From Rhodanobacter sp. B05 (lineage in GTDB: Bacteria; Pseudomonadota; Gammaproteobacteria; Xanthomonadales; Rhodanobacteraceae): a DNA stretch of 64,000 bases. This document shows positions 40,728 to 50,641 of this stretch, in pieces. Position 1 is the stretch's first letter. Each line of letters starts with the position of its first letter. A program made the translations under genes and the position numbers. The stretch spans positions 1 through 64,000 of the forward strand of contig NZ_MUNU01000011.1 in the NCBI RefSeq assembly GCF_002001085.1. Direction: 5' to 3'. The notes under the pieces are model-generated. The model saw only the letters and a program-made list of their open reading frames with translations, was not told the DNA's origin and did no database searches.

Positions 40728-42935
40728 CTATTGGCCGGGGTGGTACTCGCGTTCGGTGTGCCCCTTCAGCTGCTCTGGCCAGAAATACACCGTGCGCAGG
40801 TTGCCGGTGGTGTAGCGCTCGGCCTCGTCGTTGAAGTGCGGCGAGTCGGGGTGGCCGCTTTCGCCGCCGGCAGTGATCGCGCGAGCATGCACCTTCGGGC
40901 CGAACTCGACCGCCGCGACGAAGCTGTTGCCGCCGGTGCCGTAGTAGCGTTTGGTGCCCGGCCAGCGGTGTGCGCCGAACGAGGCCAGCGAGCCCCAGCG
41001 CGACGATACGAATGGCACCGGAATGCTCGGCTTGCTGTCGTCGAATTTTTGCACGATGTCGCCGTTGATGCGCTGGAAGCGGTTGATCTCGCCCCATGCC
41101 ACGCCCCAGCTGCCGAAGTCCTGCTGCAGGCGGTCGGAGGCTTCGACCAGCGCATGCAGGCGTGCCTGCGCGCCGGCTTTCGCGGCCATCCTGTCGTAGA
41201 TCGACAGGCCTTCGGCGGTATCGGCCTTGCTCACTTCATCCCATAGCGTGTCGCCCCAGAACACCGCCAGCGAGGTCGGCATCGAGGCGATGCCCCAGCG
41301 GTAATCCCAGTCGCGCAGCAACTGGATTTGCCCGGCGAGCTTTGCGCGCAGCGGATCGTTGGCGGGCAGCGCGTCGTAGTCGGCGATCAGGATCGGCAGT
41401 TGCCGGGCGAATGCCGGCAGGTAGGAGTCGAACGCGGCGGTGATCAGCGAGGGCAGGGTGACGTTCTTGATTCCGGTGAGGAGGCGCAGGGCATGCAGTC
41501 CGCGCGGATTCTCGCCGAAGGTATCCATATAGCGCGGAAAGTCGGCCTTCTTCGGGCTGTACGGACCGGCAGCGGAGTAAGGCCAGTCGTTGGTGTTGAA
41601 AGTCCAGCCGTTCGGCGGGTTCACCACCTGCGGCAGCTGGTCCAACGGGGTCAGCCCCTGCCAGTCGGTGGCCGGATTGCTGCCGTCGACCGGCTTGGTG
41701 TAATCGAAGCGGTTGTCGCGTTTGGGCACGAACTGCGGCAGCAGGAAGGCGATCTCGCCCTTGTCGTCGGCGAACAAGGTGTTGTTGGACGAGTTGGCCT
41801 TGAGCTCGGCGACCTTCATGTAGCTGGCGAGATCGTGCGTCCTGGTGCGCAGCCAGCTTTGCTCCAGCGCGGGGATCGGCTTGTTCATCAGTGCCTCGGC
41901 GATCCACTTGTCGCCGAGTTCGCGCACGATCGGGCCGTGGTGGGTGAAGTATGCCGTGAAGCTGCGTTGGGCCAGCGCGCCGTCCTTCGCGCGGTACGAC
42001 AGGGTGATCTGACGCGAAGTGACTGGCCGCAACGCCTTGCCGTAGCGATAGAACAACTTGCCGTCCTGGTGCACGATGGTCTCGGCGAATTCGTCGACCA
42101 CGTCGACGCCGGTCGAGGTGTGCATCCAGCCCACGTGCGGATTGAAACCCTGGTAGATGAAGAACTGGCCCCAGGTCACCGCGCCGTAGGCATCGAGGCC
42201 CTCGTCGCTGGACATCTGCAGTTCGGAGCGGAAGAAGAACGAGGTGTGCGGATTGATCAGCAGCAGCGCGTGACCATCGACGGTGAGCTTCGGTGCGATC
42301 GCGATGCCGTTCGAGCCGGTCGGCTCGATCCAGCTGGGGCGGGTCTGCACCTGGGCCAGCGGCGCATCGGTCGAAGCACCGTAGAACGCCTTCAGCGGCC
42401 CCAGTTCCACCCGTTCGATATCGCCACCGATGCTGCCTTCGGTGAACGAGAGTGCCATCCACGGCTCGAAGTGGGTGATCACGCGCGGATGCACGTCCGG
42501 ATGCGTCGCCAGGTAGTAGTTCAAGCCGTCCGCCCAACTGTCCATCAGTGCGCGCAACCACGTCGGGCTTTGTGCATACAGCTTCTTCAACTCGACCGGA
42601 TCGATGAACAGGCGCTGGCGCAGGTCCTGCCACAGCGCGGAGTCGTCCGCGTCCTTCGCCTCGGCGAGCCGGCCCAGCGAGACGAGATAGTTGGTCTCGA
42701 CCCGGTTGAAGTCGTCCTCGGCCTGCGCATAGGCCATGCCGAACACCGCGTCGGCATCGGTCTTGCCGTGCACGTGGGCGATGCCCCAGTCGTCGCGGGT
42801 GATCGTTACCGCCTGCGCCTCACGTTGCCAGCGGGCCTGCTCGGCAGGGTTGGCCTGTGTCGTGCTGGTCAGGAAGAACGCCAACAGGCCAGCCATGGCC
42901 AGCCCGCACAACTTGCCTGGAATCTGAGTTTTCAT
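40728..42935 (-). CDS. Penicillin-acylase-type Ntn hydrolase
   Basis: A 735-residue periplasmic enzyme with a signal peptide (to TTQANPAE). Precursor layout: alpha chain with ITRDDWGIAHVHGKTDADAVFGMAYAQAEDDF, a linker, then the beta chain starting at the Ser of TGSNGIAIAP (about residue 210), the autocatalytic nucleophile. Further on are INPHTSF and TWGQFFIYQGFNPHVGWMHT, as in acyl-homoserine-lactone and beta-lactam acylases. Quorum-quenching activity is possible but cannot be told from other amide hydrolysis. It is on the same strand as the LytTR regulator gene, 124 bp downstream of it. Confidence 0.88.
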   Translation of the reverse strand: MKTQIPGKLCGLAMAGLLAFFLTSTTQANPAEQARWQREAQAVTITRDDWGIAHVHGKTDADAVFGMAYAQAEDDFNRVETNYLVSLGRLAEAKDADDSALWQDLRQRLFIDPVELKKLYAQSPTWLRALMDSWADGLNYYLATHPDVHPRVITHFEPWMALSFTEGSIGGDIERVELGPLKAFYGASTDAPLAQVQTRPSWIEPTGSNGIAIAPKLTVDGHALLLINPHTSFFFRSELQMSSDEGLDAYGAVTWGQFFIYQGFNPHVGWMHTSTGVDVVDEFAETIVHQDGKLFYRYGKALRPVTSRQITLSYRAKDGALAQRSFTAYFTHHGPIVRELGDKWIAEALMNKPIPALEQSWLRTRTHDLASYMKVAELKANSSNNTLFADDKGEIAFLLPQFVPKRDNRFDYTKPVDGSNPATDWQGLTPLDQLPQVVNPPNGWTFNTNDWPYSAAGPYSPKKADFPRYMDTFGENPRGLHALRLLTGIKNVTLPSLITAAFDSYLPAFARQLPILIADYDALPANDPLRAKLAGQIQLLRDWDYRWGIASMPTSLAVFWGDTLWDEVSKADTAEGLSIYDRMAAKAGAQARLHALVEASDRLQQDFGSWGVAWGEINRFQRINGDIVQKFDDSKPSIPVPFVSSRWGSLASFGAHRWPGTKRYYGTGGNSFVAAVEFGPKVHARAITAGGESGHPDSPHFNDEAERYTTGNLRTVYFWPEQLKGHTEREYHPGQ

Positions 42936-43059
42936 CTGCTGCCCCTTGCTGCCCGGAAACGCTCCGCAAGCGTAGCCCATTGGTGGTGCGGCCGACGACC
43001 AGCCTGTCGATGCGGCAAAACACCATCGATCCCGGAAGTCCAAGTCCGTGGCCGCGCAG

Positions 43060-43911
43060 TCAGCTGCCAAAGCGCTCGCGCAAGGCGGTGCGATGGCGCC
43101 GGCTGCAGGGGATCGTCGCGCCATCACGTAACGTCAGTCGGGCATCGCCGGTTTCCAGCGGTTCGATCTGGGCGAGGTAATCAAGGTTGACGAAATAGCT
43201 GCGGTGCACGCGCACGAAACATGCGGGATTGAGCCGCCCTTCGATCGCCGCCATGGTGGTGCGTAACGGATAATCGCGACCACGCACATGCAGGTTCACG
43301 TAGTTGCCCGAGGCCTGCAGCCACTCGATCTCGCCCGCGTTGAGCAGGAATTCCCGGCCCAGCTTGCGCACCAGGAAGCGCTCGGGTCGCTCGACCGGCT
43401 CGGTGGGATGCCCGTCGTCGGGCTCCGCCAGCAGGCGCGCCTCGCCCTGCCAGCGGACGAGCAACAGCTGCGCCAGGCACAGCAGCACGATGATCAGGAA
43501 ATAGGAGCGAAAGTCCTTCAGGTATTCGTAGCCGAACCGCGCCCCGAACTCGTAGTGCAAGCCGACCGACACGTAGACCAGCTTGCGCAGTGCGACCATG
43601 CCCACGACATGCACCAGGCTGAAGGGAATCGTCGCCAGCAGGTGTCGCGGCAGGCTGTGTCGCCAGGTGTCAAAGCGGAACGGCCAACGTCGTTCCAGCG
43701 CAATCACGAACGGAAGCAGCGCCAGGATGACGATCGAGCTGCTGCACTCCCATACCCACGGCTCCCATGCGGCCACGCGGGCGTAGTCGATCTGCGCGAC
43801 CAACCCGTTGAATACGGTAATGAGCGCGGTCAGCATGACCCAGAAGCCGACTTCGATGGGGCGCCGCCAGCGCTGGAAGTCCTGGAAGCCGAAGCCCGAC
43901 TGTTCGTTCAT
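43060..43911 (-). CDS. Membrane-bound LytTR-domain transcription regulator
   Basis: A 283-residue protein. The N-terminal half has four hydrophobic helices (FWVMLTALITVFNGLV; IVILALLPFVIAL; LVHVVGMVALRKLVYV; YFLIIVLLCLAQLLLV). The C-terminal LytTR domain is FLVRKLGREFLLNAGEIEWLQASGNYVNLHVRGRDYPLRTTMAAIEGRL, then FVRVHRSYFVNLDYL. Such proteins bind DNA directly from the membrane, and the sensing signal is unknown. It lies upstream of the acylase gene on the same strand and divergent from the flavoprotein gene, so either could be a target. Confidence 0.88.
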   Translation of the reverse strand: MNEQSGFGFQDFQRWRRPIEVGFWVMLTALITVFNGLVAQIDYARVAAWEPWVWECSSSIVILALLPFVIALERRWPFRFDTWRHSLPRHLLATIPFSLVHVVGMVALRKLVYVSVGLHYEFGARFGYEYLKDFRSYFLIIVLLCLAQLLLVRWQGEARLLAEPDDGHPTEPVERPERFLVRKLGREFLLNAGEIEWLQASGNYVNLHVRGRDYPLRTTMAAIEGRLNPACFVRVHRSYFVNLDYLAQIEPLETGDARLTLRDGATIPCSRRHRTALRERFGS

Positions 43912-44053
43912 GCGCCGATTCTACGCAAAGCGCTTGCGGTCCGTCCCCACAAGCCCACCATCCGTCCCCGGGATGGATCGATCCGTCACCTGACGAGCGA
44001 CCGCAGGCAGGCTTTCTTGCAACATGGAGCCGACTCAATCACCGAGGCCCGTC

Positions 44054-45853
44054 ATGAACCGTCGCGATCTGCTCAAGGCCACCTTCGCCGCATCATTCCT
44101 GCCGCTGGCATGGTCACCCGTCGGGCGCCTGCTCGCCGGCACGCGCAGCAGCCTGTTGCGCAGGGTGGGCCCGGGTGATCGCGCATGGCCGGCCCCGGCG
44201 ACATGGGAGGCGCTGAAGCAGCGCGTCGGCGGTCGCCTGCTGAAGCTGCAGTCGCCATTTGCACCTGACGCGCCCGCTGCCGCCAGGGCCGAGGCGCTGC
44301 AACAGCTCAAGAACCCGTTCTATCTCGGTGACCAGCCGGCCTTGACCCAGACCAGCGGCTGGGCCGACGCGTGGACCTCCCGGCCAAGCGCCTATGCGGT
44401 GGCCGCCGAGAGCGCAGCCGATGTCGCCGTGGCCGTGAACTTTGCGCGCGATCATCGCCTGCGCCTGGTCGTGAAAGGCGGCGGTCACAGCTATCAAGGC
44501 ACCTCCGACGCCCCTGACTCCTTGTTGATATGGACGCGGCGGATGAACCATATCCAGTTGCACGACGCGTTCGTGCCGAAAGGTTGCTACGTGTCGCCGC
44601 AGCCTGCCGTGAGCATCGGCGCCGGCGCGATGTGGATCGACGCCTACGATGCAGTGACCACGAAGGGTGGCCGCTACGTGCAGGGCGGTGGCTGCACCAG
44701 CGTCGGCGTGGCCGGACTGGTGCAGAGCGGCGGCTTCGGCAGCTTCTCCAAGCACTACGGCACGGCGGCAGCGGGGCTGATCGAGGCCGAAGTGGTCACT
44801 GCCGATGGCAAGGTATGCATCGCCAATGCGTGCAGCCACCCCGAGCTGTTCTGGGGTCTCAAGGGCGGCGGCGGTGGCAGCCTCGGCGTGGTCACGCGGC
44901 TGACCCTGCGCACGCGTGAACTGCCGGAAACCTTCGGCGGCGCGTTCGGCGCGATCAAGGCGTCGTCGGATGCGGCGTACCGTGCGCTGATCGCCCGCGC
45001 CATCGAGTTCTATCGCAGCGACCTGTTCAATCCGCACTGGGGCGAGCAGTTGGTGTTCCAGTCCGACAACACCATGCGCATCGCGATGGTGTTCCACGGG
45101 TTGACGCAAGTGCAGGCGCAAGAGATCTGGGCGCCGTTCCTGGCGTGGGTGGGTGCGCGCAAGGAGTACACGGTCACCAGCGAGATGCGCGTCTTCGCGT
45201 TACCGGCGCGGCATTTCTGGGACGCGGAATTCTTCCGCCAGCATGCGCCGCAACTGATTGCCGAGGACGGCCGGCCGGGCGCGCCGCGCAACCACATGCT
45301 CTGGGCCGGCGACCAGGGTCAGGTCGGCTGGTTCCTGCACGGCTATCGTTCGGCCTGGTTGCCGGCCTCGCTGCTGCAGCCGCGCGCGCAGGCCAGGCTG
45401 GTCGATGCGATGTTCGCGGCATCGCGCGCATGGGGCTTCGCCCTGCATTTCAACAAGGGCCTGGCCGGTGCGCCGCCCGAAGCGATCACCGCTGCCCGCG
45501 ACACCGCCACCCATCCGGGCATGGTCGAGGCATTTGCCCTGGCCATTTGTGCCAGCGGAGGGGCGCCGGCGTTCCCCGGCATGCCCGGTCCCGGACCGGA
45601 TCTGGCCGCGGCACGGCGCGATGCGGCCGGTGTCGGTCGTTCGATGGACGCGCTGCTGAAGGTCGCCCCGCAGGCCGGCTCCTATGTATCGGAAAGCGAC
45701 TATTTCAAGCGCGACTGGCAGGACGCTTTCTGGGGCACGAACTATCCGCGACTGGCGGCGGTGAAGCGCAGGTACGATCCCGACGGCCTGTTCTTCGTCC
45801 ACCACGGCGTGGGCAGTGAAGACTGGAGCGAGGACGGTTTTGCGCGCCAGTGA
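44054..45853 (+). CDS. Tat-exported berberine-bridge-type FAD oxidoreductase
   Basis: A 599-residue flavoprotein with a Tat leader (NRRDLLKATFAASFLPLAW). The FAD domain contains KGGGHSYQGTS, whose His is the usual 8-alpha-histidyl attachment point. GGGCTSVGVAGLVQSGGFG has a Cys at the usual 6-S-cysteinyl position, so bicovalent FAD is likely. The C-terminal YPRLAAVKRRYDPDGLFFVHHGVG is the BBE domain. The substrate is probably a sugar, alcohol or polyphenol. ATG 44054 has GAGG upstream and gives the Tat motif; a 10-codon extension to 44024 exists. Confidence 0.88.
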   Translation: MNRRDLLKATFAASFLPLAWSPVGRLLAGTRSSLLRRVGPGDRAWPAPATWEALKQRVGGRLLKLQSPFAPDAPAAARAEALQQLKNPFYLGDQPALTQTSGWADAWTSRPSAYAVAAESAADVAVAVNFARDHRLRLVVKGGGHSYQGTSDAPDSLLIWTRRMNHIQLHDAFVPKGCYVSPQPAVSIGAGAMWIDAYDAVTTKGGRYVQGGGCTSVGVAGLVQSGGFGSFSKHYGTAAAGLIEAEVVTADGKVCIANACSHPELFWGLKGGGGGSLGVVTRLTLRTRELPETFGGAFGAIKASSDAAYRALIARAIEFYRSDLFNPHWGEQLVFQSDNTMRIAMVFHGLTQVQAQEIWAPFLAWVGARKEYTVTSEMRVFALPARHFWDAEFFRQHAPQLIAEDGRPGAPRNHMLWAGDQGQVGWFLHGYRSAWLPASLLQPRAQARLVDAMFAASRAWGFALHFNKGLAGAPPEAITAARDTATHPGMVEAFALAICASGGAPAFPGMPGPGPDLAAARRDAAGVGRSMDALLKVAPQAGSYVSESDYFKRDWQDAFWGTNYPRLAAVKRRYDPDGLFFVHHGVGSEDWSEDGFARQ

Positions 45854-45896
45854 GTAGCCGAAAGCGTGCATGGCGGGTGGCCGGCGGTGGCGGGAC

Positions 45897-45928
45897 TTGA
45901 CTCTGGACATGGATCAAGGGTCTAGACT
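45897..45928 (+). promoter_or_regulatory. MerR-type promoter (over-long spacer)
   Basis: TTGACT (45897-45902) and TAGACT (45923-45928) are separated by 20 bp, or 19 bp if CTAGAC is the -10. This is the stretched spacing that MerR-family activators need. The expected transcription start falls at or next to the ATG at 45935, implying a leaderless message. Confidence 0.7.
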
Positions 45929-45934
45929 TGCTCC

Positions 45935-46360
45935 ATGAACACGCAAACCAGCTCACTCACCATCGGTGCCGTCGCCAAGCGCGTCGGCGTGGCGATCGAC
46001 ACGATCCGGTTTTACGAACGCGAAGGCCTGTTGCCCGAGCCGCAGCGGCGTGCGTCCGGTTATCGAAGTTACAGCGAGGGTGCGGTTGCCCAGCTGCGCT
46101 TCATCCGCCGCGCCAAGCACCTTGGCTTCACCCTGGAAGAGATCCGCGACCTGCTGGCCCTGTCGGCCGATCGCCAGCGCGGGGTGAAAGCCGTGAAGCA
46201 GCGCGCGCAGCAGCGGCTGGTGGCGATCGAGCAGCGCATCACCGAGTTGCAGCGGGTGCGCGATGGGCTGGCGCAGCTGGTTGCCTCGTGTCCGGGGCAT
46301 GGCAAGCCGGAGGCATGTCCGATCCTGCGCGCGCTCAGCGATGAGCAGGTGTCGGCATGA
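45935..46360 (+). CDS. MerR-family heavy-metal-responsive regulator
   Basis: A 141-residue activator. The HTH is [32 protein letters not shown] (about 7-38), followed by a long dimerisation helix (about 75-118). The metal loop has Cys119, His122 and Cys128 ([14 protein letters not shown]), as in ZntR/CadR/PbrR-like sensors; the ion is not certain. A MerR-type promoter lies immediately upstream and places the transcript start at the ATG. The stop overlaps the P-type ATPase start by 4 bp, so the regulator and its effector form one autoregulated operon. Confidence 0.92.
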   Translation: MNTQTSSLTIGAVAKRVGVAIDTIRFYEREGLLPEPQRRASGYRSYSEGAVAQLRFIRRAKHLGFTLEEIRDLLALSADRQRGVKAVKQRAQQRLVAIEQRITELQRVRDGLAQLVASCPGHGKPEACPILRALSDEQVSA

Positions 46361-48918
46361 ACGCGCAGGCGTGCTCTCGCGGTGACCACGACACGTCCGC
46401 CACGGCGACCGATCCCGTCTGTGGCATGGCGGTGGATCCGGCCACGTCGAAGCATCAATCCACGTATGACGGGCAGGTATTCCATTTCTGCTGCGGCGGC
46501 TGCAAGGCAAAGTTCGACGCCGCGCCGGCGGCGTATCTGGCTGCTGGCGAAACCGGGGATGGATCGGCAAGCTGCTGCGCGGCGAAGACTGCATCGATGG
46601 CGATGTCCGATCATGCGCATGCCCATCACGATCATGTGCACGCTATGAAGGATCCGGTGTGCGGCATGACGGTGGATGCGCAGGCCGCGAAGCATCGCGC
46701 CGGGCACGCCGGCCACACGCATTACTTCTGCTCCGCGCGTTGTCGGGAGAAGTTCGTGGCCGATCCGTCGGCGTATCTCGAAAAGCGGGAGGCGGCACCG
46801 CCCGGCACGATCTACACCTGCCCGATGCATCCGGAGGTGCGCCAGGTTGGCCCCGGCGCCTGCCCGAAGTGCGGCATGGCACTGGAGCCGATGATGCCGA
46901 CGCTGGACGAGGACGACGGCGAGCTGGCGTCGATGACGCGGCGCTTCCGGCTGCTGATGGCGCTGACCGTGCCGGTGTTCGTGCTGGCGATGGGGCCGCA
47001 CCTGTTCGGCTGGCATCTGCCGCTGCCGTGGGACGGCGTGGCTGGCTGGATCGAGGCGGTGCTGGCAACGGTGGTGGTGCTGTGGGGCGGCGCGCCGTTC
47101 TTCGCGCGCGGCTGGCGTTCGCTGCGACCGTGGCATCCGAACATGTATACGCTGATCGCGTTGGGCACCGGCGTAGCGTGGCTGTACAGCGCGGTGGCGT
47201 TCCTGCTGCCGGGGATCTTCCCGGACGGTTTCCGCGACATGCACGGTCGCGTTGCGGTGTATTTCGAATCGGCGGCGGTGATCGTCACCCTGGTCACGCT
47301 GGGTGATTTCCTGGAGCTGCGTGCGCGCCGTCGTACCGGCGCGGCGTTGAAGTTGTTGCTGGGACTGGCACCGAAGACGGCGCGACGCATCGCTGCCGAC
47401 GGCAGCGAAAGCGACGTGGCGCTCGATCAGGTGCATGCCGGCGACGTGCTGCGCGTGCGCCCCGGCGAGAAGGTGCCGGTCGACGGCGTGGTGCTGGAAG
47501 GCGCCAGCCATGTCGACGAATCGATGCTCACCGGCGAGCCGATGCCGGTGGCCAAGGCGAAAGACGATCCGCTCACCGGCGGCACGGTGAACCAGGATGG
47601 CGCGCTGACCATGCGTGCGCAGAAGGTGGGCGGCGCGACGATGCTGGCGCAGATCGTGGCCCTGGTGGCGCAGGCGCAGCGCAGCAAGGCGCCGCTGCAG
47701 CGGGTGGCCGATCGGGTGGCGGCGTGGTTCGTGCCGACGGTGGTGGCGGTGGCGGTGCTCGCGTTCGCGGCATGGGCCTGGATCGGGCCGGAGCCGCGCC
47801 TGACCCATGCACTGATCGCTGCCGTCGCGGTGCTGATCATCGCCTGCCCGTGCGCGCTGGGCCTGGCCACGCCGATCTCGATCATGGTCGCCAGCGGCCG
47901 CGGTGCGCAGCATGGCGTGCTGTTCAAGAACGCCGGCGCGATCGAGTCCCTGCGCGATATCGACACCCTGGTGGTGGACAAGACCGGCACCCTGACCATC
48001 GGCAAGCCGTCGTTGACGGAACTGGTCGCGCTGGACGGCCAATCGCGTGAGCCCCTGCTGGCGCTGGCCGCCGCACTGGAACGGCCCAGCGAACATCCGC
48101 TGGCGCGGGCGATCGTGAGCGCGGCGGAAGCGGAGGGCGTGGTCGTGCTGGCAGCAACGGATTTCCGCTCACTGACCGGGCGAGGCGTCAGCGCGGTAGT
48201 GGACGGTCTCCAGGTGGCGTTCGGCAATGCGAAGCTGATGTCCGAAGTGCAGGTCGCGATCGCGGACAGCGCCGCCGCGCGCGCCGAGCAACTGCGCGGG
48301 CAGGGCGCCACGGTGATGTTCCTCGCCGTCGACGGCGTACTCGCTGCCTTGCTGGCGGTGGCCGACCGGATCAAGCCGGATACCCCGCAGGCAATTGCCG
48401 ACCTGCACGCCGCCGGCCTGCGCATCGTGATGCTTACCGGCGACAACATCACCACGGCGCAGTCGGTGGCGCGTGCGCTGCGCATCGACGAAGTGCACGC
48501 CGACGTGTCGCCGGCCGACAAGGCGGCGGTGGTGAATGCGTTGCGCGCCGCGGGCCGCCGCGTGGCAATGGCCGGCGACGGCATCAACGACGCGCCCGCG
48601 CTGGCGGCGTCCGATGTCGGTATCGCGATGGGGGGCGGCACGGATGTGGCGATGGAAAGCGCGCAGGTGACCCTGGTCAAGGGAGAACTGGGCGCGATCG
48701 TGCGGGCGCGCAAGCTGTCGCAGGCCACCGTGCGCAACATCCACCAGAACCTGTTCTTCGCCTTCGTCTACAACGCGGTCGGCGTGCCGCTGGCGGCCGG
48801 TGTGTTGTACCCGTGGTTCGGCATCGTGCTGTCGCCGATGATCGCCGCGCTGGCAATGAGCCTGAGTTCGGTGTCGGTGGTGAGCAATGCACTGCGCTTG
48901 CGCAAGGTCGCGCTGTAG
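46357..48918 (+). CDS. Copper/silver-type P1B ATPase with two YHS domains
   Basis: An 853-residue inner-membrane metal pump. Two Cys-rich YHS units ([10 protein letters not shown] near 18; [10 protein letters not shown] near 98) and a heavy-metal-binding unit ([19 protein letters not shown], about 151-180) precede the eight-helix core. The metal-path motif is Cys497-Pro-Cys499 ([11 protein letters not shown]). The phosphorylation site is DKTGTLT at Asp541, followed by [10 protein letters not shown] and [14 protein letters not shown] and this domain set point to Cu(I)/Ag(I) export. It is coupled to the MerR regulator. It is distinct from the periplasmic CopA at 33623. Confidence 0.93.
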   Translation: MNAQACSRGDHDTSATATDPVCGMAVDPATSKHQSTYDGQVFHFCCGGCKAKFDAAPAAYLAAGETGDGSASCCAAKTASMAMSDHAHAHHDHVHAMKDPVCGMTVDAQAAKHRAGHAGHTHYFCSARCREKFVADPSAYLEKREAAPPGTIYTCPMHPEVRQVGPGACPKCGMALEPMMPTLDEDDGELASMTRRFRLLMALTVPVFVLAMGPHLFGWHLPLPWDGVAGWIEAVLATVVVLWGGAPFFARGWRSLRPWHPNMYTLIALGTGVAWLYSAVAFLLPGIFPDGFRDMHGRVAVYFESAAVIVTLVTLGDFLELRARRRTGAALKLLLGLAPKTARRIAADGSESDVALDQVHAGDVLRVRPGEKVPVDGVVLEGASHVDESMLTGEPMPVAKAKDDPLTGGTVNQDGALTMRAQKVGGATMLAQIVALVAQAQRSKAPLQRVADRVAAWFVPTVVAVAVLAFAAWAWIGPEPRLTHALIAAVAVLIIACPCALGLATPISIMVASGRGAQHGVLFKNAGAIESLRDIDTLVVDKTGTLTIGKPSLTELVALDGQSREPLLALAAALERPSEHPLARAIVSAAEAEGVVVLAATDFRSLTGRGVSAVVDGLQVAFGNAKLMSEVQVAIADSAAARAEQLRGQGATVMFLAVDGVLAALLAVADRIKPDTPQAIADLHAAGLRIVMLTGDNITTAQSVARALRIDEVHADVSPADKAAVVNALRAAGRRVAMAGDGINDAPALAASDVGIAMGGGTDVAMESAQVTLVKGELGAIVRARKLSQATVRNIHQNLFFAFVYNAVGVPLAAGVLYPWFGIVLSPMIAALAMSLSSVSVVSNALRLRKVAL

Positions 48919-49030
48919 CGCCTGGCGCGAGTGACGCCTGTCATCGCCGATGCTTGACGCCTGGCCCTGCAACCGATCGGGTCTGCACGGGATCATCTCT
49001 CCACACCATCCAGGTGCAAGGAGAAACGAC

Positions 49031-49150
49031 ATGTACAAGCTTCGCGAGGATTCCGCCTTCATTGCCTGCCTGGCGCTGCTGTTCGCCACGGTTGCCACCG
49101 CGTCGACGGTACTGGCGCTGTTCCAGCCCGGCGCGACGCCACTGCTCTGA
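49031..49150 (+). CDS. 39-residue membrane peptide with strong ribosome site
   Basis: A short open frame coding for a single hydrophobic helix (DSAFIACLALLFATVATASTVLALF) between a charged N-end MYKLRE and a short tail. AAGGAGA lies 8 nt before the ATG, a near-perfect Shine-Dalgarno site. It follows the ATPase gene by 112 bp. I do not know the family. It may be a small membrane subunit or regulator of the pump; this is based on position only. Confidence 0.6.
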   Translation: MYKLREDSAFIACLALLFATVATASTVLALFQPGATPLL

Positions 49151-49275
49151 ATCCGCCGGAGCGTTCCGGTCGATCGCCGATCGGGCATCGCGATGCTTTA
49201 AGCTTTCGCGATCCGGTCGGCACGTGATGCGAGGTTGCGCAGAACGGCGGGCCATCATCAGCGAAGTCGACAGGC

Positions 49276-50565
49276 ATGACCCGCAATCTCGCCGAATGGC
49301 TGGCTTACCAGGAACGCGTCAACGTGCACAGCATCGAGCTGGGGCTCGATCGCGTACGCGAAGTGTGGCAACGCATGGGCGCGCCGCGACCGGCGCCGCG
49401 GGTGGTCACCGTGGCCGGCACCAACGGCAAGGGCTCCACCGTCGCCCTGCTCGAGGCCATGTTCACTGCGGCGGGGTTGCGCACGGGCGCCTTCACCTCG
49501 CCGCATCTGCTCACCTATAACGAACGCATTCGCATCGACGGCACGCTGGCCGCGGATGCCGCCCTGATCGCCGCGTTCGAACGGATCGAGGCGGCGCGTG
49601 GCGCCGCTCTGGATGATGCCGTTCCCCTGACCTATTTCGAATTCGGCACGCTGGCTGCGCTGGATCTGTTCGCCCGCGCCGGCGTCGAGGTGGCCGTGCT
49701 CGAAGTGGGGCTGGGCGGGCGGCTCGATGCGGTGAATATCATCGACGCCGACGTGGCGGTGATCACCACGGTGGACCTGGATCACATGGAGTGGCTGGGT
49801 CCGGACCGCGACAGCATCGGTCGCGAAAAAGCCGGCATCGCCCGGCGCGGTCGGCCGGCGATCCTGGGCGAACCGGATCCGCCGGCCGGCCTGCTTGCAG
49901 CCTTGGCCGAGTGCGGCGCGCAGGTCGAACGGGCCGGCAGCGACTTCAGCGTGGAGCGCCATCAGGACGGCTGGCGCTGGCGCCATCGGGATGGCACCGC
50001 GATGGAGTTGCCCGATCCGCCGCTGGCGGCGCCGGTGCAATTCGCCAACGCGGCGGTGGCGATTGCCGCGTTGCATGTGCTCGGTGGAGGTGCGCTCGCA
50101 CCCAGCGCACTGTTTGCGGCGGCCAGTGCCGGCTTGCACGAGGTGCGGATCGCGGCGCGCCTGCAGACACTCGGCGGCGAGCCGCCGCTGGTCGTGGACG
50201 TGGGGCACAACCCGCAGGCGGCGCGGGCACTGGCCGAGTGGCTGGACACGCAGCCGCCCGGCGGTGTGCACGCGGTCTACGGCGCGCTGGCCGACAAGGA
50301 CGTGGCCGGGGTGATCGCCGCGCTCGGTACACGCATCGAGCACTGGCACCTGGCGGGGCTGGATCAGGCCACCCCGCGCGGCCTCGCCGTCACCGCGCTT
50401 GCCGCGACCTTGCGCGAAACCCTGCCGCAGGCGCGCTTCGATGTGCATGCCGACGTGCCGGCGGCGCTGGCGGCGGCGCGGCAGGCGGCGCCGCCCGGCG
50501 GGCGGATCCTGGCCTTTGGCTCGTTTTTCGTGGCCAGCGCGGTGATCGCTGAACAGGCAAGCTGA
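49276..50565 (+). CDS. folC: Bifunctional dihydrofolate synthase / folylpolyglutamate synthase
   Basis: A 429-residue Mur-ligase-type enzyme that adds glutamate to dihydropteroate and to folates. The P-loop is VAGTNGKGSTV. FTSPHLLTYNERIRIDG is the folate and omega-loop region. VLEVGLGGRLDAVNIIDADVAVITTVDLDHMEWLG and GREKAGIARRGRPAILG are characteristic, as is the C-terminal DVGHNPQAARAL. ATG 49276 gives the standard N-terminus (NLAEWLAYQERVNVHSIELGLDRV). It is first in the conserved folC-SPOR-cvpA-purF order. Confidence 0.96.
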   Translation: MTRNLAEWLAYQERVNVHSIELGLDRVREVWQRMGAPRPAPRVVTVAGTNGKGSTVALLEAMFTAAGLRTGAFTSPHLLTYNERIRIDGTLAADAALIAAFERIEAARGAALDDAVPLTYFEFGTLAALDLFARAGVEVAVLEVGLGGRLDAVNIIDADVAVITTVDLDHMEWLGPDRDSIGREKAGIARRGRPAILGEPDPPAGLLAALAECGAQVERAGSDFSVERHQDGWRWRHRDGTAMELPDPPLAAPVQFANAAVAIAALHVLGGGALAPSALFAAASAGLHEVRIAARLQTLGGEPPLVVDVGHNPQAARALAEWLDTQPPGGVHAVYGALADKDVAGVIAALGTRIEHWHLAGLDQATPRGLAVTALAATLRETLPQARFDVHADVPAALAAARQAAPPGGRILAFGSFFVASAVIAEQAS

Positions 50566-50594
50566 GCGGCGCCATGGCAAATGGCCCTGGCAGG

Positions 50595-50600
50595 TATAAT
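50595..50600 (+). promoter_or_regulatory. -10 box upstream of the SPOR gene
   Basis: A consensus TATAAT lies 42 bp before the TTG start of the SPOR-domain gene and 30 bp after folC. No good -35 hexamer is seen at 16-18 bp spacing, so the promoter is only partly supported. Confidence 0.45.
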
Positions 50601-50641
50601 CCCGCCGTTACGCATTGCGTTTGCCGTCTGGGAGCGAAAAC

